DNA of 64,000 nt, taken from NCBI GenBank assembly GCA_020629715.1, contig JAHDCU010000001.1:62001-126000 (forward strand), in the 5' to 3' direction. Made by a program: the position numbers and the translations under genes. Positions 37,081 to 46,818 of this stretch are shown here, in pieces (position 1 is the first letter of the stretch; each line of letters begins with the position of its first letter). Source of the DNA: Saprospiraceae bacterium (GTDB lineage: Bacteria > Bacteroidota > Bacteroidia > Chitinophagales > Saprospiraceae). Below the pieces are notes generated by a model. The model was not told the DNA's origin, ran no database searches, and worked only from the letters and a program-made list of their open reading frames with translations.

Positions 37081-37231
37081 ATCCTTTGATTTTTTCTCGC
37101 ATAAAGGTCTATAAATAATTCTTCATTGTCAGTTATATCCTCTTTGATTCTAGGATTATTCATTATTGATCAATTAAAGCAATCAACAAGCGTATATTTA
37201 GCATATTTACAGAAGTCTAAATCAGCATACT

Positions 37232-38410
37232 ATGGATTATTATAAAAAATCAATAGAATTACATCGAAAGCATAAAGGGAAGATCAGAGTGAGTCCAAAA
37301 ATGGATGTAAAGTCTACCACTGATCTATCACTAGTATATTCTCCAGGAGTAGCAGGTCCATCTCAAGCGATTGCGGATGATGAGTCGCAGGTATGGGATC
37401 TGACCATCAAAGGCAATACAGTAGCCATAGTTTCTGATGGTTCGGCAGTATTAGGTTTAGGTAATATTGGTGCCAAGGCATCTATTCCTGTTATGGAGGG
37501 CAAAGCTATGTTGTTCAAAAAATTTGCAGGCATAGACGCTTTTCCAATATGTATCGATAGTCAAGATGTCGATAAGATAGTAGAAACGGTACGACTTATA
37601 TCTCCAGTTTTTGGTGGCATCAACTTGGAGGACATCTCTGCCCCTCGCAGTTTCGAAATAGAGGCACGATTACAAAATCTTGGTATTCCTGTTTTTCATG
37701 ATGATCAGCATGGTACTGCGATCGTAGTCCTTGGAGCATTGATCAATGCATGCAAAGTACTTGACAAAGATATACATGACCTGAAAGTAGTGATCAATGG
37801 TGCTGGCGCCGCTGGTATTGCTATTGCACGATTACTACGGTGTATTGACAACCAAAATGATAAGGTCTGTATACCCGTAAAAGAGGTCATCGTTTGCGAT
37901 AGCAAAGGAATCATTCATAAAGATAGAGACGACTTAAATTCTGCTAAACGGGAATTATTGTCGTACAGTAATCCAAACCATAAATCAGGTTCTCTTCAAG
38001 ATGCCTTGGTAGGGGCCGAAGTATTCATTGGAGTGAGTGTAGGTAATTTATTGACTGCCGAGGATATAAAAGTCATGGCAAAAGACTCCGTCATATTTGC
38101 AATGGCCAATCCCACTCCTGAGATTATGCCCAATGAGGCCTATAAAGGTGGCGCAGCCATAGTGGGTACAGGTAGATCGGACTTACCTAATCAAGTCAAT
38201 AATGTTCTTGGATTTCCTGGTATCTTCAGAGGAGCATTAGATGCTAAAGCGAAAGTAATCTCTCCAAAAATGAAACTTGCAGCTGCCTATGCTATCGCAG
38301 AATGTGTACGATATCCTAGTAAGATGGAGGTAATACCTGCTAGTCTAAATCTGAATGTAGCTAGTCAAGTGGCAGAAGCTGTAAAAAAAGCCGCCCTTTC
38401 CGAACTTTAG
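37232..38410 (+). CDS. NAD(P)-dependent malic enzyme, short form
   Basis: A 392-residue malate dehydrogenase (oxaloacetate-decarboxylating). It has LSLVYSPGVAGPSQAI, GNTVAIVSDGSAVLGLGNIGAKA, MEGKAMLFKKFAGIDAFPI, GGINLEDISAPRSFEIE, HDDQHGTAIVVLGAL, a dinucleotide motif INGAGAAGIAIARLL and FAMANPTPEI. It is the short single-domain type, without the phosphotransacetylase-like C-terminal domain of MaeB. It converts malate to pyruvate. The end overlaps the convergent glycosyltransferase by four bases. Confidence 0.94.
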   Translation: MDYYKKSIELHRKHKGKIRVSPKMDVKSTTDLSLVYSPGVAGPSQAIADDESQVWDLTIKGNTVAIVSDGSAVLGLGNIGAKASIPVMEGKAMLFKKFAGIDAFPICIDSQDVDKIVETVRLISPVFGGINLEDISAPRSFEIEARLQNLGIPVFHDDQHGTAIVVLGALINACKVLDKDIHDLKVVINGAGAAGIAIARLLRCIDNQNDKVCIPVKEVIVCDSKGIIHKDRDDLNSAKRELLSYSNPNHKSGSLQDALVGAEVFIGVSVGNLLTAEDIKVMAKDSVIFAMANPTPEIMPNEAYKGGAAIVGTGRSDLPNQVNNVLGFPGIFRGALDAKAKVISPKMKLAAAYAIAECVRYPSKMEVIPASLNLNVASQVAEAVKKAALSEL

Positions 38411-39567
38411 CGAGTGATCATATCTTCAATTTTGGCAAAATATTGATCAACTAAGCTATCCCAACTCAAATGTTTTGTGTATTGAAGACCAAACTGAACG
38501 ACGTCGTTGTATCGTCTTTCGCTAGACCTTAGAAGCTCTATTTTCTCCAGATAAGATTTAGGCTTATTCGGATCTACTAAATATCCATTTCGTCCATCCT
38601 CGATAAGAGATAGACTGCCTCCACCTGCAGCAGCTACACATGGGAGACCCGATGACATAGCTTCTATGAGTACATTACCATAGCTTTCAGAAACAGACGT
38701 AAAACAAAACACAAAAGAGGATGCATAAATAAAAGCAAGTTTTTGGTGATCCACATGTCCAAAAAAGTAGGCATTGGGCATCACTCTTTCTAATTCTTCT
38801 TTAGCTACTCCATCACCCACTATGATCATTTGATAAGGTAGTTTTTGTTTTTCTATACGATGGTATATTTTGATCAATGTCTTCAGGTTTTTTTCCCAAA
38901 CCAACCTACTTGCAAAAACAATTTTTGGATTTTTATTACCCGTAATTTTATTGAGTCTTTTGACATCTTTCTTAGCTGGATTAAAAATCTGACGATCGAT
39001 TCCCCTACCCCATATCATAAAACGAGATGCATTAAATCCGTAAGATCTAAGTTCATCTTTCATCGTTTGTGTAGGTATTAGTACGGCATCACATTGATCA
39101 TAAAACTTTTTATTCGATTTTATCACCTGATCTTTTGCCGTATTCACCAAAAAGGGCATTGACCTCAAGTAGTATTCTACATAGCTCAAAAAGTGAGTAT
39201 GATATATTGTGAGAACCGGAATACCCATCTCTTGTCCCAACTGTAGAGCATGATTACCTAGTGGAGAAGGTGAAGCAATATGGATTATATCTGGCTTAAA
39301 CTTTTTGATTCGTTTGTCAATCTTTCCACTAGCTAAAAAAGGTAAGGCAGCCTTATAGTTACTATTAAAAGGTATGGTAACACTTGGTACTTTTACGACT
39401 TTACTACTCATCTTTTTGCGCGGAGTAATACCTGTAAAAAACATAAATTCAAACCTATCACCCGGTATTCGATTGATTATTTGGTACATCGTCCTCACGG
39501 CACCATCAAAGTCTTCTAGCAGTATATCAGAAAAGAATGCGACCCGTATTTTTTGTTTTTTTACCAA
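38407..39567 (-). CDS. GT4-family glycosyltransferase
   Basis: A 386-residue GT-B fold enzyme of family 4. The N-terminal half has FFSDILLEDFDGAVRTMYQI and DIIHIASPSPLGNHALQLG, and the C-terminal half has FASRLVWEKNLKTLI and the donor-binding E-x7-E region SESYGNVLIEAMSSGLPCVAA. It resembles the mannosyl- and glucosyltransferases of the MgtA/SqdX type acting on lipid or polysaccharide acceptors; the exact sugars cannot be read from sequence. Confidence 0.88.
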   Translation of the reverse strand: MVKKQKIRVAFFSDILLEDFDGAVRTMYQIINRIPGDRFEFMFFTGITPRKKMSSKVVKVPSVTIPFNSNYKAALPFLASGKIDKRIKKFKPDIIHIASPSPLGNHALQLGQEMGIPVLTIYHTHFLSYVEYYLRSMPFLVNTAKDQVIKSNKKFYDQCDAVLIPTQTMKDELRSYGFNASRFMIWGRGIDRQIFNPAKKDVKRLNKITGNKNPKIVFASRLVWEKNLKTLIKIYHRIEKQKLPYQMIIVGDGVAKEELERVMPNAYFFGHVDHQKLAFIYASSFVFCFTSVSESYGNVLIEAMSSGLPCVAAAGGGSLSLIEDGRNGYLVDPNKPKSYLEKIELLRSSERRYNDVVQFGLQYTKHLSWDSLVDQYFAKIEDMITR

Positions 39568-39696
39568 CTATTCTTAAAAGTTTGACTTAGTACAAATTAC
39601 GTGAATAATGAAATAAGTCTTAGATCATATAACTTTAATTTATTACTATCAATGAATTTGCCTTATTTTACGCCTAAGATGAATAATATTACCACT

Positions 39697-40062
39697 ATGA
39701 AATATTTTATAACACTTCTCTTTATCGGCTTCTATACTTTTAGTATTGCACAACGTGCAGATTCGGTTTCGGACTTAGAGCTTTCATCAGCTCAACTTGG
39801 CAGTTACGATCTGAATTCATCAGATATAAATGTGGCCTATATGATTACAGATGCCCAAAATCAAGAAAATATCAATAGGCTTAATGCTAAACTTAGAGAA
39901 GACGCAGCACGTGCAGCACTAAGTCGTATTGATGGGAAGTTGAGATTCTTTAGCTACGGTCCCAACAAAGAAACAATTTGTAATTGCTCTGCAGATAAGA
40001 CCGAAAAATTGATTTATTACTTGAAAACGGATGGAGAATATAACTGTAAGGTGATCAAGTAG
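39697..40062 (+). CDS. Small secreted protein of unknown function
   Basis: The frame is open from 39601, but a standard signal peptide begins at the ATG at 39697 (MKYFITLLFIGFYTFSIAQ, cleavage after AQ), giving a 121-residue precursor. The mature part is polar with two close cysteines (CNCSADK) near the end. I do not recognise a family. It is a single gene between a divergent glycosyltransferase and yidC. Confidence 0.6.
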   Translation: MKYFITLLFIGFYTFSIAQRADSVSDLELSSAQLGSYDLNSSDINVAYMITDAQNQENINRLNAKLREDAARAALSRIDGKLRFFSYGPNKETICNCSADKTEKLIYYLKTDGEYNCKVIK

Positions 40063-40149
40063 ACCTCTTAAAATCCACTGCATCTTAATATTATCTACTA
40101 TTCTTTGTAGATCGTAGAATAAGTCTACCCGCTACGTCGATCAAAATCG

Positions 40150-40157
40150 TACATTTG
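40150..40157 (+). promoter_or_regulatory. Candidate -7 box of yidC
   Basis: TACATTTG matches TAnnTTTG and ends 29 bases before the yidC ATG. There is no TTTG at the proper -33 distance. Confidence 0.4.
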
Positions 40158-40186
40158 CGTGGATTTATGAAAATCGACTGACAAGA

Positions 40187-42061
40187 ATGGATAAGAATCA
40201 AACAATAGGTATTATACTCATCTTTGCATTGATCATGGGTTACACTTGGCTCAATGCTCCAACAGAAGAACAGCTAGCACAACTACGAGAAGAGAGAATA
40301 CAGGATAGTCTTGAGCAAGTTCGAAATCTTGAATTAGAAAAAGCTGTCGAAAATAAAATTGTTGAGTCTATAGCACTTCCTGATTCTATTTTGATGGCTC
40401 AAAATCAAGGAACATACGGTGCTTTCTCTAATGCCTCCGTAGGATCAGAAGAACTTGTAAGTCTCGAAAACGATAAGATAAAAATCACTTTTTCTAGTAA
40501 AGGAGCCTCCATAAAAGAAGCCGTACTAAAGGATCACTATCAAATCATATCCGATACATCCAATGTAGAGACTAAAGTCAATGTAAGTCTTATGCAAGAT
40601 GTCAAAAATAGAATTGGTTTCGATCTGCCTGTGACAGGAGTTGCAGGAGGCATCGTGAATAGTGGTGATCTCTACTATAAAATTAATCAGCAAGGCAACA
40701 GCATCGAGTTTGTAGTGCAAAGTAACCAAGGTGGAAGATTTATACAAAAGTATACAATAGCAGAAGATTATAAATTAGAGTACGAATCAAAACTAGAAAA
40801 CCTCCAAGGTGTAGTCATTCCACGGGAAGGAGTAATCCCTTTTCAAGCAACTCATTTTCTAGAGAAAATAGAGGTAAATGATCCCTTTGAAAAGCGCTAC
40901 TCAACTGTATATTTCAAAGAGTCTGATGAATCTAATAGTGATTATTGTAGCTGTACAAGTAGCGCAACTGAAGATCCTGAATCATCTATCGCCTGGTTTT
41001 CTCACAGTAATCAATTTTTTAACACGAGTTGGATAGCTAAAGATCGATCTTTCAAAAAAGGAATTTTTGAAACAGATATGCTTTTGGATGATAGTAAAGA
41101 GCTAAAAAAAATAGTGTCATCTGTTGATGTGCCTTTTGATAATGCTCAAGCTTCATCCTTTGTCATGGATATGTATATTGGTCCCAATGAGTATGATGAT
41201 CTCGCCTCATACGATAAAGGTCTAGAACAGATCATTCCTTTCGGAACGAGTGTCTTTGGCACCATCAATAGATATGTCATACGTCCTGCATTCAACTTCT
41301 TGACAGGACTCATTAGTAGTAAAGGGTTAGCCATTATTTTAATGATATTCATCATCAAGATGTTACTCTATCCGCTTACCTATAAGATGTTGTATTCTCA
41401 AGCTAAGATGCAGGCTCTAAAACCAACGCTCGCAAAGCTTACTGAAAAATTTAGTGACGATGCGCAGAAAAAGCAGGTAGAAACGATGAAAATATATAGG
41501 GAATACGGAGTCAGTCCTCTCGGTGGCTGTATGCCTATGGTCATTCAGATGCCCATCTGGTATGCATTATTCCGTTTTTTTCCAGCGTCGATTACCTTTA
41601 GACAAGAGAGTTTCTTATGGGCAAATGACCTTTCGAGTTATGATGTGATAGCTTATTTACCCTTTGAAATTCCAATGTTTGGAGCACATATCAGTTTATT
41701 TACGATTTTATGGGCAGTTACGACCGTACTGTATACATATTACAATACTAAGCATATGGATATGTCCGCTAATCCCGCTATGAAATATGTTCAGTACTTT
41801 ATGCCACTGATGTTTTTATTCTTCTTTAATAACTATGCATCAGGTCTTACTTGTTACATGTTTTTCAGTAACTTATTTAATATTTTACAAACAGTGCTGA
41901 CCAAGCGCTTTGTGTTTGACAATGATAAGATTGCGGCAGAACTAGAAAAACAGAAAGCTAAACCAAAGAAAAAAGGTGGATTTCAAGCTAGATTAGAAGA
42001 GGCCATGAAGCAACAACAGCAGCTAAAACAACAGCAAGCCGCAAAGAAAAAAAGAAAATAA
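40187..42061 (+). CDS. yidC: Membrane protein insertase YidC
   Basis: A 624-residue insertase of the YidC/Oxa1/Alb3 family. An N-terminal transmembrane helix (residues 6-22) precedes a large periplasmic domain (about 80-345, VSLENDKIKITFSSKGASIKEAVLKDH). The conserved five-helix core follows, with SSKGLAIILMIFIIKMLLYPLTYKM, GGCMPMVIQMPIWYALFRFFP and MPLMFLFFFNNYASGLTCYMF. The tail is basic and Gln-rich (KQQQQLKQQQAAKKKRK), as in insertases that bind ribosomes. gpsA follows after 9 bases. Confidence 0.96.
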   Translation: MDKNQTIGIILIFALIMGYTWLNAPTEEQLAQLREERIQDSLEQVRNLELEKAVENKIVESIALPDSILMAQNQGTYGAFSNASVGSEELVSLENDKIKITFSSKGASIKEAVLKDHYQIISDTSNVETKVNVSLMQDVKNRIGFDLPVTGVAGGIVNSGDLYYKINQQGNSIEFVVQSNQGGRFIQKYTIAEDYKLEYESKLENLQGVVIPREGVIPFQATHFLEKIEVNDPFEKRYSTVYFKESDESNSDYCSCTSSATEDPESSIAWFSHSNQFFNTSWIAKDRSFKKGIFETDMLLDDSKELKKIVSSVDVPFDNAQASSFVMDMYIGPNEYDDLASYDKGLEQIIPFGTSVFGTINRYVIRPAFNFLTGLISSKGLAIILMIFIIKMLLYPLTYKMLYSQAKMQALKPTLAKLTEKFSDDAQKKQVETMKIYREYGVSPLGGCMPMVIQMPIWYALFRFFPASITFRQESFLWANDLSSYDVIAYLPFEIPMFGAHISLFTILWAVTTVLYTYYNTKHMDMSANPAMKYVQYFMPLMFLFFFNNYASGLTCYMFFSNLFNILQTVLTKRFVFDNDKIAAELEKQKAKPKKKGGFQARLEEAMKQQQQLKQQQAAKKKRK

Positions 42062-42070
42062 TATTGATCA

Positions 42071-43102
42071 ATGAGTAAACCCGTAGGTGTAATAGGAGCA
42101 GGTAGCTTTGGTATCACTGTGGCTAGTCTACTGGCCAAAAACGTGGAGGTACTCCTATTTTCAAGAAGAGAATCTGTCGCGGTGGCCGTCAATACAGAAC
42201 ATAAGCATCTTGGCTATGACTTACATCCCAATATCATCGCAACAAGTGATATGGCCAAGCTCTGTAATGAATGCAAACTTATTTTTCCTGTAGTGCCGAG
42301 TAAGAGTTTCAGGTCTATGATGCAATCATTCTCAGGATATCTTAACCCCAGACATTTACTTATACATGCTACCAAAGGCTTAGATTTTGATGATCAACTT
42401 GATATCAATGCGGGTAACCCTTTTGCTCATAAGGTGAGTACCATGAGCGAAGTCATTAGACAAGAATCTACTGTAGTACGGATAGGAGCTATGTCAGGAC
42501 CTAATCTAGCCAAAGAACTCATGGCTGGTCAGCCTGCAGGAACCGTGATTGCCAGTGAATTTGATGAAGTGATAGCCGCAGGTAGACGAGTATTAAAAAG
42601 TAATAACTTTTATGTTTTTGGGAGTCATGATATGAAAAGTGCCGAGCTTGCTGGCGCTTTCAAAAACATAATTGCCTTGGCGTCAGGTATACTTGGAGGG
42701 TTGAAACTTGGTAAAAATATCCAAGCATTACTTATTACTAGAGGTCTATCAGAAATTATAAAATTTGGTAGTGAAATAGGTGCTGATAAAAAGTCTTTTT
42801 TTGGCATCTCAGGTATGGGAGATTTGGTGGCTACAGCAACCAGTACTGATAGTAGAAACTATAGCTTTGGGTATAAGCTAGCACAAAACCAAGATAAATC
42901 AATCAATGAGTTACTTGATGAATCAAAAGAAGTAGTAGAGGGTGTAAGAACCTTGAAAGTGGCCTATATGCTTGCCAAGAGACAAGGAATACATCTACCT
43001 ATCATCAATATTATATATAAGATCATCTACAATGGATTTCCACTACAGGATGCCATAGAGTTTTTGATGAGTTATCCCTATACGACAGATGTAGATTTTT
43101 AA
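42071..43102 (+). CDS. gpsA: Glycerol-3-phosphate dehydrogenase (NAD(P)+)
   Basis: A 343-residue enzyme making sn-glycerol 3-phosphate for phospholipids. It opens with the dinucleotide fold VIGAGSFGITVASLLAKN, then VVPSKSFRSMM, ATKGL, MSGPNLAKELMAGQPAGTVI, the catalytic-region LAGAFKNIIALASGILGGLKLGKN and FFGISGMGDLVATATS with SRNYSFGYKL. It is co-transcribed with yidC and followed by a strong terminator. Confidence 0.96.
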   Translation: MSKPVGVIGAGSFGITVASLLAKNVEVLLFSRRESVAVAVNTEHKHLGYDLHPNIIATSDMAKLCNECKLIFPVVPSKSFRSMMQSFSGYLNPRHLLIHATKGLDFDDQLDINAGNPFAHKVSTMSEVIRQESTVVRIGAMSGPNLAKELMAGQPAGTVIASEFDEVIAAGRRVLKSNNFYVFGSHDMKSAELAGAFKNIIALASGILGGLKLGKNIQALLITRGLSEIIKFGSEIGADKKSFFGISGMGDLVATATSTDSRNYSFGYKLAQNQDKSINELLDESKEVVEGVRTLKVAYMLAKRQGIHLPIINIIYKIIYNGFPLQDAIEFLMSYPYTTDVDF

Positions 43103-43107
43103 AATAA

Positions 43108-43138
43108 AAAAAGGCTGAGTAGATTACTCAGCCTTTTT
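43108..43138. terminator. Bidirectional intrinsic terminator between gpsA and DUF805
   Basis: GGCTGAGTA (43113-43121) pairs with TACTCAGCC (43125-43133) around a 3-base loop, with five As on the left and five Ts on the right. It serves gpsA and could also serve the convergent DUF805 gene. Confidence 0.9.
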
Positions 43139-43240
43139 ATTTAAAAGTTTATGGCAATAGACATCATGAATCAATCACCGTAATAAGAAGAGTAAAACCT
43201 TCATCGCTTTTAGTACCGCAATCCTCAGTAGAATTTTATG

Positions 43241-43645
43241 TTAAACTTCATCAAATGGATCATTTGATTGTTTAGGATCAGGTCCATAATCATTAGGACC
43301 TTGATCGCCTTCAATAACTAAAAAGACAAATAAAACTACAATACCTATAATGGTAAAAATAATGAGATACCACCATCCTGATTTATTGGTATCATGCAAC
43401 CTTCTTACCGTAACAGCAAGGCTCGGCAGAAATGCTATAAGACTGTAAATATAACCTACATATACAAAAGCCTCGATACCTATGGCCGCAGCAATACCTC
43501 CAGATACAGCACCAACTAATAGTGAGATTAAGGTATTGAATAGGTAAAAATTCCAATATTCTGCCCTACGAGCTCTTCCTTCAAAATTGGTATAGTTTTC
43601 CGTAAAACAAGAAGTAAAATACTCCCATCCTGATTTTTTGTTCAT
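43241..43645 (-). CDS. DUF805 membrane protein
   Basis: A 134-residue protein with three to four transmembrane helices and the DUF805 hallmarks: NFEGRARRAEYWNFYLFN near the N-terminus, LPSLAVTVRRLHDTNKSGWWYLI in the centre, and a polar tail EGDQGPNDYGPDPK. Function unknown; such proteins occur singly in many bacteria. Confidence 0.92.
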   Translation of the reverse strand: MNKKSGWEYFTSCFTENYTNFEGRARRAEYWNFYLFNTLISLLVGAVSGGIAAAIGIEAFVYVGYIYSLIAFLPSLAVTVRRLHDTNKSGWWYLIIFTIIGIVVLFVFLVIEGDQGPNDYGPDPKQSNDPFDEV

Positions 43646-43814
43646 TGTGTTAAATTAAGTTGGTTAATAAATGGGTTAAACCTTTTTCCTAAAGTATCAA
43701 ATTTTACTTACAAATCCATGTAAGCAGGTAGCTTGATTAAAAATGATTGAATTAATGTCTTGGCAAAAGGTCATATTTTTAAACAACGAACTATCAGATC
43801 GTACTATGCTAGTC

Positions 43815-43843
43815 TTGTAAATGCCATAGATATTATATATTTA
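43815..43843 (+). promoter_or_regulatory. Candidate promoter of the DUF2130 gene
   Basis: TTG (43815-43817), an 18-base spacer, and TATATTTA (43836-43843), close to the Bacteroidota TTTG/TAnnTTTG pair. It places transcription start a few bases upstream of the GTG start codon at 43865. Confidence 0.4.
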
Positions 43844-43864
43844 CAAAATCATAATACATAATAC

Positions 43865-45136
43865 GTGTCCAATACTATCCAAAATATTTCCTGCCCTAAT
43901 TGTAGTCATCAATTTGATGTCGAAGATGTGCTCGCTGGCCAAGTAGAAAAAAGGTTGAAATTAAAATTTGAAGAAGAACGAAGTGCATTAAAAAAGAATT
44001 TTGAGCAACAACAGTCAGTTTTACTGAAAGAGCAAGAAGCTTTCGAAGAGAAAAAGAAAAACGAGAATAAAATCTTTAAAGAAAGATTGGCTACGGCTAT
44101 GTCCAATAAGCAGAAGGAACTAAGAAGTGCTGTAGAGGAAGAATATGCGTTGAAGTTGAAATCACAGCAAGAAGAACTTGAAGCCAAACGCAAAAAGCTT
44201 ATTCAACTTCAAGAAAAAGAAATCGAAATCGAACGGCTAAAAGCCAAAATGACTGAGCAAGAAAAGGATATCGAGCTCAAGTATGAAAAGCAAATGCGAC
44301 TCAAAATGGCGGATAAAGAAGCTGATATCTTGAAGCGCATCACAGAGCAACAAGCATTAATCCAGCAAGAAAAAGACAAGCAACTGGAGATGCGTCTATT
44401 GGAAAAGGATAAAAAGCTCGAGGATCAAAAGAAGCTAATCGATGAAATGAAAAGAAAGTCGGAACAAGGGTCTATGCAACTCCAAGGCGAAGTACAAGAG
44501 CTTGCGATTGAAGAAATATTGAAGTCCAACTTTCCATTTGATAATATCAGTGAGGTTGCGAAAGGAATCCGTGGAGCAGATTCTATACAAGAGGTCATCA
44601 ATGATCAGCAGCAATCTTGTGGTACAATCTTATATGAAAGTAAGCGAACTAAGAGCTTTGGTGGGGAATGGATCGCAAAACTTAAAGAAGATCAAAGACA
44701 AGCTGGAGCTGACATTGCTATCCTCGTTACCGATGTTTTTCCCAAAGGCATGACTCAATTTGGCGATTATCAAGGTGTATATATCTGCAAGTTTAATGAG
44801 ATGCTGAGCTTGGTACACGTATTGAGACGTTTCCTTTTGCAGCGTAAGTCGCTCATGAGTGTTCAAGAAAATAAAGGTGGCAAGATGGAAATGCTATACG
44901 ATTATCTTACTGGAACAGAGTTCAAAAATCGTATTACTTCTATCGCTGAGACTTTTCAAACCATGAAGATGGATCTAGACAAAGAGAAAAGAGCCATTAT
45001 GAGTGCATGGAAACGACGTGAAAAGCAAATAGAAATTATGACTGATAATACCCTATCGCTGCATGCCAGTGTGAAGGCGATTGGAGGCAAAGCCATTGAA
45101 AACATAAACTTCTTCGAATTACCAGAAGGTGATTAG
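43865..45136 (+). CDS. DUF2130 coiled-coil protein with nuclease-like domain
   Basis: A 423-residue protein. An N-terminal CPNCSHQFDV half zinc knuckle is followed by about 190 residues of highly charged coiled coil (residues ~25-215) and then the conserved DUF2130 domain. The latter has GTILYESKRTKSFGGEWIAKLKEDQRQAGADIAILVTDVFP at about residues 253-293 (written here in two pieces: GTILYESKRTKSFGG and EWIAKLKEDQ). The E-x-K arrangement in YESKRTK resembles the core of PD-(D/E)xK nucleases; this is inference. The start codon is GTG. It begins a run of four same-strand genes. Confidence 0.88.
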   Translation: MSNTIQNISCPNCSHQFDVEDVLAGQVEKRLKLKFEEERSALKKNFEQQQSVLLKEQEAFEEKKKNENKIFKERLATAMSNKQKELRSAVEEEYALKLKSQQEELEAKRKKLIQLQEKEIEIERLKAKMTEQEKDIELKYEKQMRLKMADKEADILKRITEQQALIQQEKDKQLEMRLLEKDKKLEDQKKLIDEMKRKSEQGSMQLQGEVQELAIEEILKSNFPFDNISEVAKGIRGADSIQEVINDQQQSCGTILYESKRTKSFGGEWIAKLKEDQRQAGADIAILVTDVFPKGMTQFGDYQGVYICKFNEMLSLVHVLRRFLLQRKSLMSVQENKGGKMEMLYDYLTGTEFKNRITSIAETFQTMKMDLDKEKRAIMSAWKRREKQIEIMTDNTLSLHASVKAIGGKAIENINFFELPEGD

Positions 45137-45218
45137 TCGTCGAAGTATCGGTACTTGTAGAATTTATGGAACTTTAGAAAGGTATATTACCTTAATGAGC
45201 TGAATACTTACTTATCGT

Positions 45219-45767
45219 ATGAATATAGATTTAAAAAATATTTTTGGTGACTTAACGTCTTTAGAACCTAAGTTCACCTCAACCATACTGAAAGCTTTCA
45301 AAGAGAATAGCAGTGATCAATTAGATTATTTAAAATTTAAGCAAGCTATACTCTCTTTGGAATCGCTCAACCTTGATGAAACTACACGTATACGATCAGC
45401 TCTGACGACCATGCAGGCCATGGGCGTCAAAAAACAAGATCTCATCAACTCTGTCAAGCAATATGATGCTATCCTAGGAAGAGAGCAATCTGAGTTTGTA
45501 GCAGCGTTGAATAAACAAATCAAAATCAAGATCGATGGTGAGCAAGATCGCTTAGCTAAGTATCAAAAAGAGATCGAGAATATTACTAAGAAGATCGAAG
45601 AGCTTAAATCAAAATCGCAGCAATATCAGGAAGCTATTGATCAAAGCGATTCAAAAATCTCAGAGGCTAGAAGTAAAATACAAGCCACCAATGATCAATT
45701 TGTAAAAACATACGACTATTTTAAAGGCTTAATAGCATCAGACCTGGCAGCTATTAAAAATCAATAA
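45219..45767 (+). CDS. Coiled-coil protein of unknown function
   Basis: A 182-residue, mostly helical cytoplasmic protein without signal peptide or membrane segment. Residues ~95-160 form a coiled coil (KYQKEIENITKKIEELKSKSQ). I recognise no family. It is 82 bases after the DUF2130 gene and 18 bases before a membrane-anchored coiled-coil protein, which suggests one operon and possibly a physical complex. Confidence 0.75.
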   Translation: MNIDLKNIFGDLTSLEPKFTSTILKAFKENSSDQLDYLKFKQAILSLESLNLDETTRIRSALTTMQAMGVKKQDLINSVKQYDAILGREQSEFVAALNKQIKIKIDGEQDRLAKYQKEIENITKKIEELKSKSQQYQEAIDQSDSKISEARSKIQATNDQFVKTYDYFKGLIASDLAAIKNQ

Positions 45768-45785
45768 TCAAAACGAATAAATATC

Positions 45786-46781
45786 ATGTCTACAAAACCA
45801 CAACCCAAAACTTTTTGGCAAAGACCTGAAGGAAAGACTGGAGGATTTTTCATGCTTGCGATCCTAGCAGGTATTGGTTATGCATTATTCACATTTGCAG
45901 GTCCAATCTTAGCCGCTTTGCAAGGAGCAGTAGGGATCGCTGTAACTGTTGGTGTATTGGGTCTTATCATATATATGGCGTTAGATTCCAAAGTACGTAC
46001 CACCATTGGCTATATGTATAAAAGCATCATGCGTAGCATCACAGGATGGTTTGTCACTATCGATCCGATAGGTATACTCAAAAACTATGTGTCAGATTTA
46101 GAAAAGAATCTCAGAAAAATGAGTGAACGCATAGGCGATATTAAAGGTCAGATGCGAAAGCTCAAAAACATGATGACCAATAATAATAAGGAAATCGAAG
46201 AAAATATGGCTATTGCCCGAAAGGCCAAAGAGCTTAATAATGAAAAGCAAATGTTGCTATCCTCTAGAAAAGCTGCAAGACTCAAAGAGACTAACGGTAA
46301 GTATGCTTCACTTCATTCTAAAATGGCGGTACTCTATAAAGTGCTTACTAAAATGCATTCTAATAGTGAGATCTTGCTTGAAGATACCAAAGATAATGTA
46401 CGAGTTAAAGAACAAGAGCGTAAGGCAATCCGTGCAAGTCACAGTGCCATGAGATCTGCGATGAATATCATCAAAGGTGATCCAGACAAGAGAGCTATGT
46501 TTGATCAGGCGATGGAAGTTATTGCCGATGATGTAGCTAATAAAGTGGGTGAAATGGAGCAGTTTATGGAGATGTCTTCTGAGTTTATGGATAGTATAGA
46601 TCTTCAAAACGGAATGTTCGAAGAGAAGGGACTCAAAATGCTAGAAGAGTACGAGAAGAAGTCTACCCTACTTTTATTGGGCGGCCAAGAATCTCTTGAT
46701 GATACTTTAGATCTCAATATGCCAGAGGCGCAGAAACAATCTCGTGGAGGAAGCTCTGAATATGAAGGGCTTTTTGATTAA
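45786..46781 (+). CDS. Membrane-anchored PspA/ESCRT-III-like coiled-coil protein
   Basis: A 331-residue protein. Two transmembrane helices (residues ~20-44 and ~48-66) and an amphipathic stretch (VRTTIGYMYKSIMRSITGW) lead to long helices: DPIGILKNYVSDLEKNLRKM, then a basic and acidic hairpin up to about residue 225, then GDPDKRAMFDQAMEVIADDVANKVGEMEQFMEMSSEFMDS. The order and character (DP-x-L---V-DLE--L, a helical hairpin, then M-QAME-I-----) are like PspA/IM30, but with an added N-terminal membrane hairpin. This likeness is my inference by eye. The gene lies between the coiled-coil gene and a small basic protein gene. Confidence 0.7.
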   Translation: MSTKPQPKTFWQRPEGKTGGFFMLAILAGIGYALFTFAGPILAALQGAVGIAVTVGVLGLIIYMALDSKVRTTIGYMYKSIMRSITGWFVTIDPIGILKNYVSDLEKNLRKMSERIGDIKGQMRKLKNMMTNNNKEIEENMAIARKAKELNNEKQMLLSSRKAARLKETNGKYASLHSKMAVLYKVLTKMHSNSEILLEDTKDNVRVKEQERKAIRASHSAMRSAMNIIKGDPDKRAMFDQAMEVIADDVANKVGEMEQFMEMSSEFMDSIDLQNGMFEEKGLKMLEEYEKKSTLLLLGGQESLDDTLDLNMPEAQKQSRGGSSEYEGLFD

Positions 46782-46818
46782 CAAATGAACACTTACGACG
46801 TGCTTACATTATTCTTGT

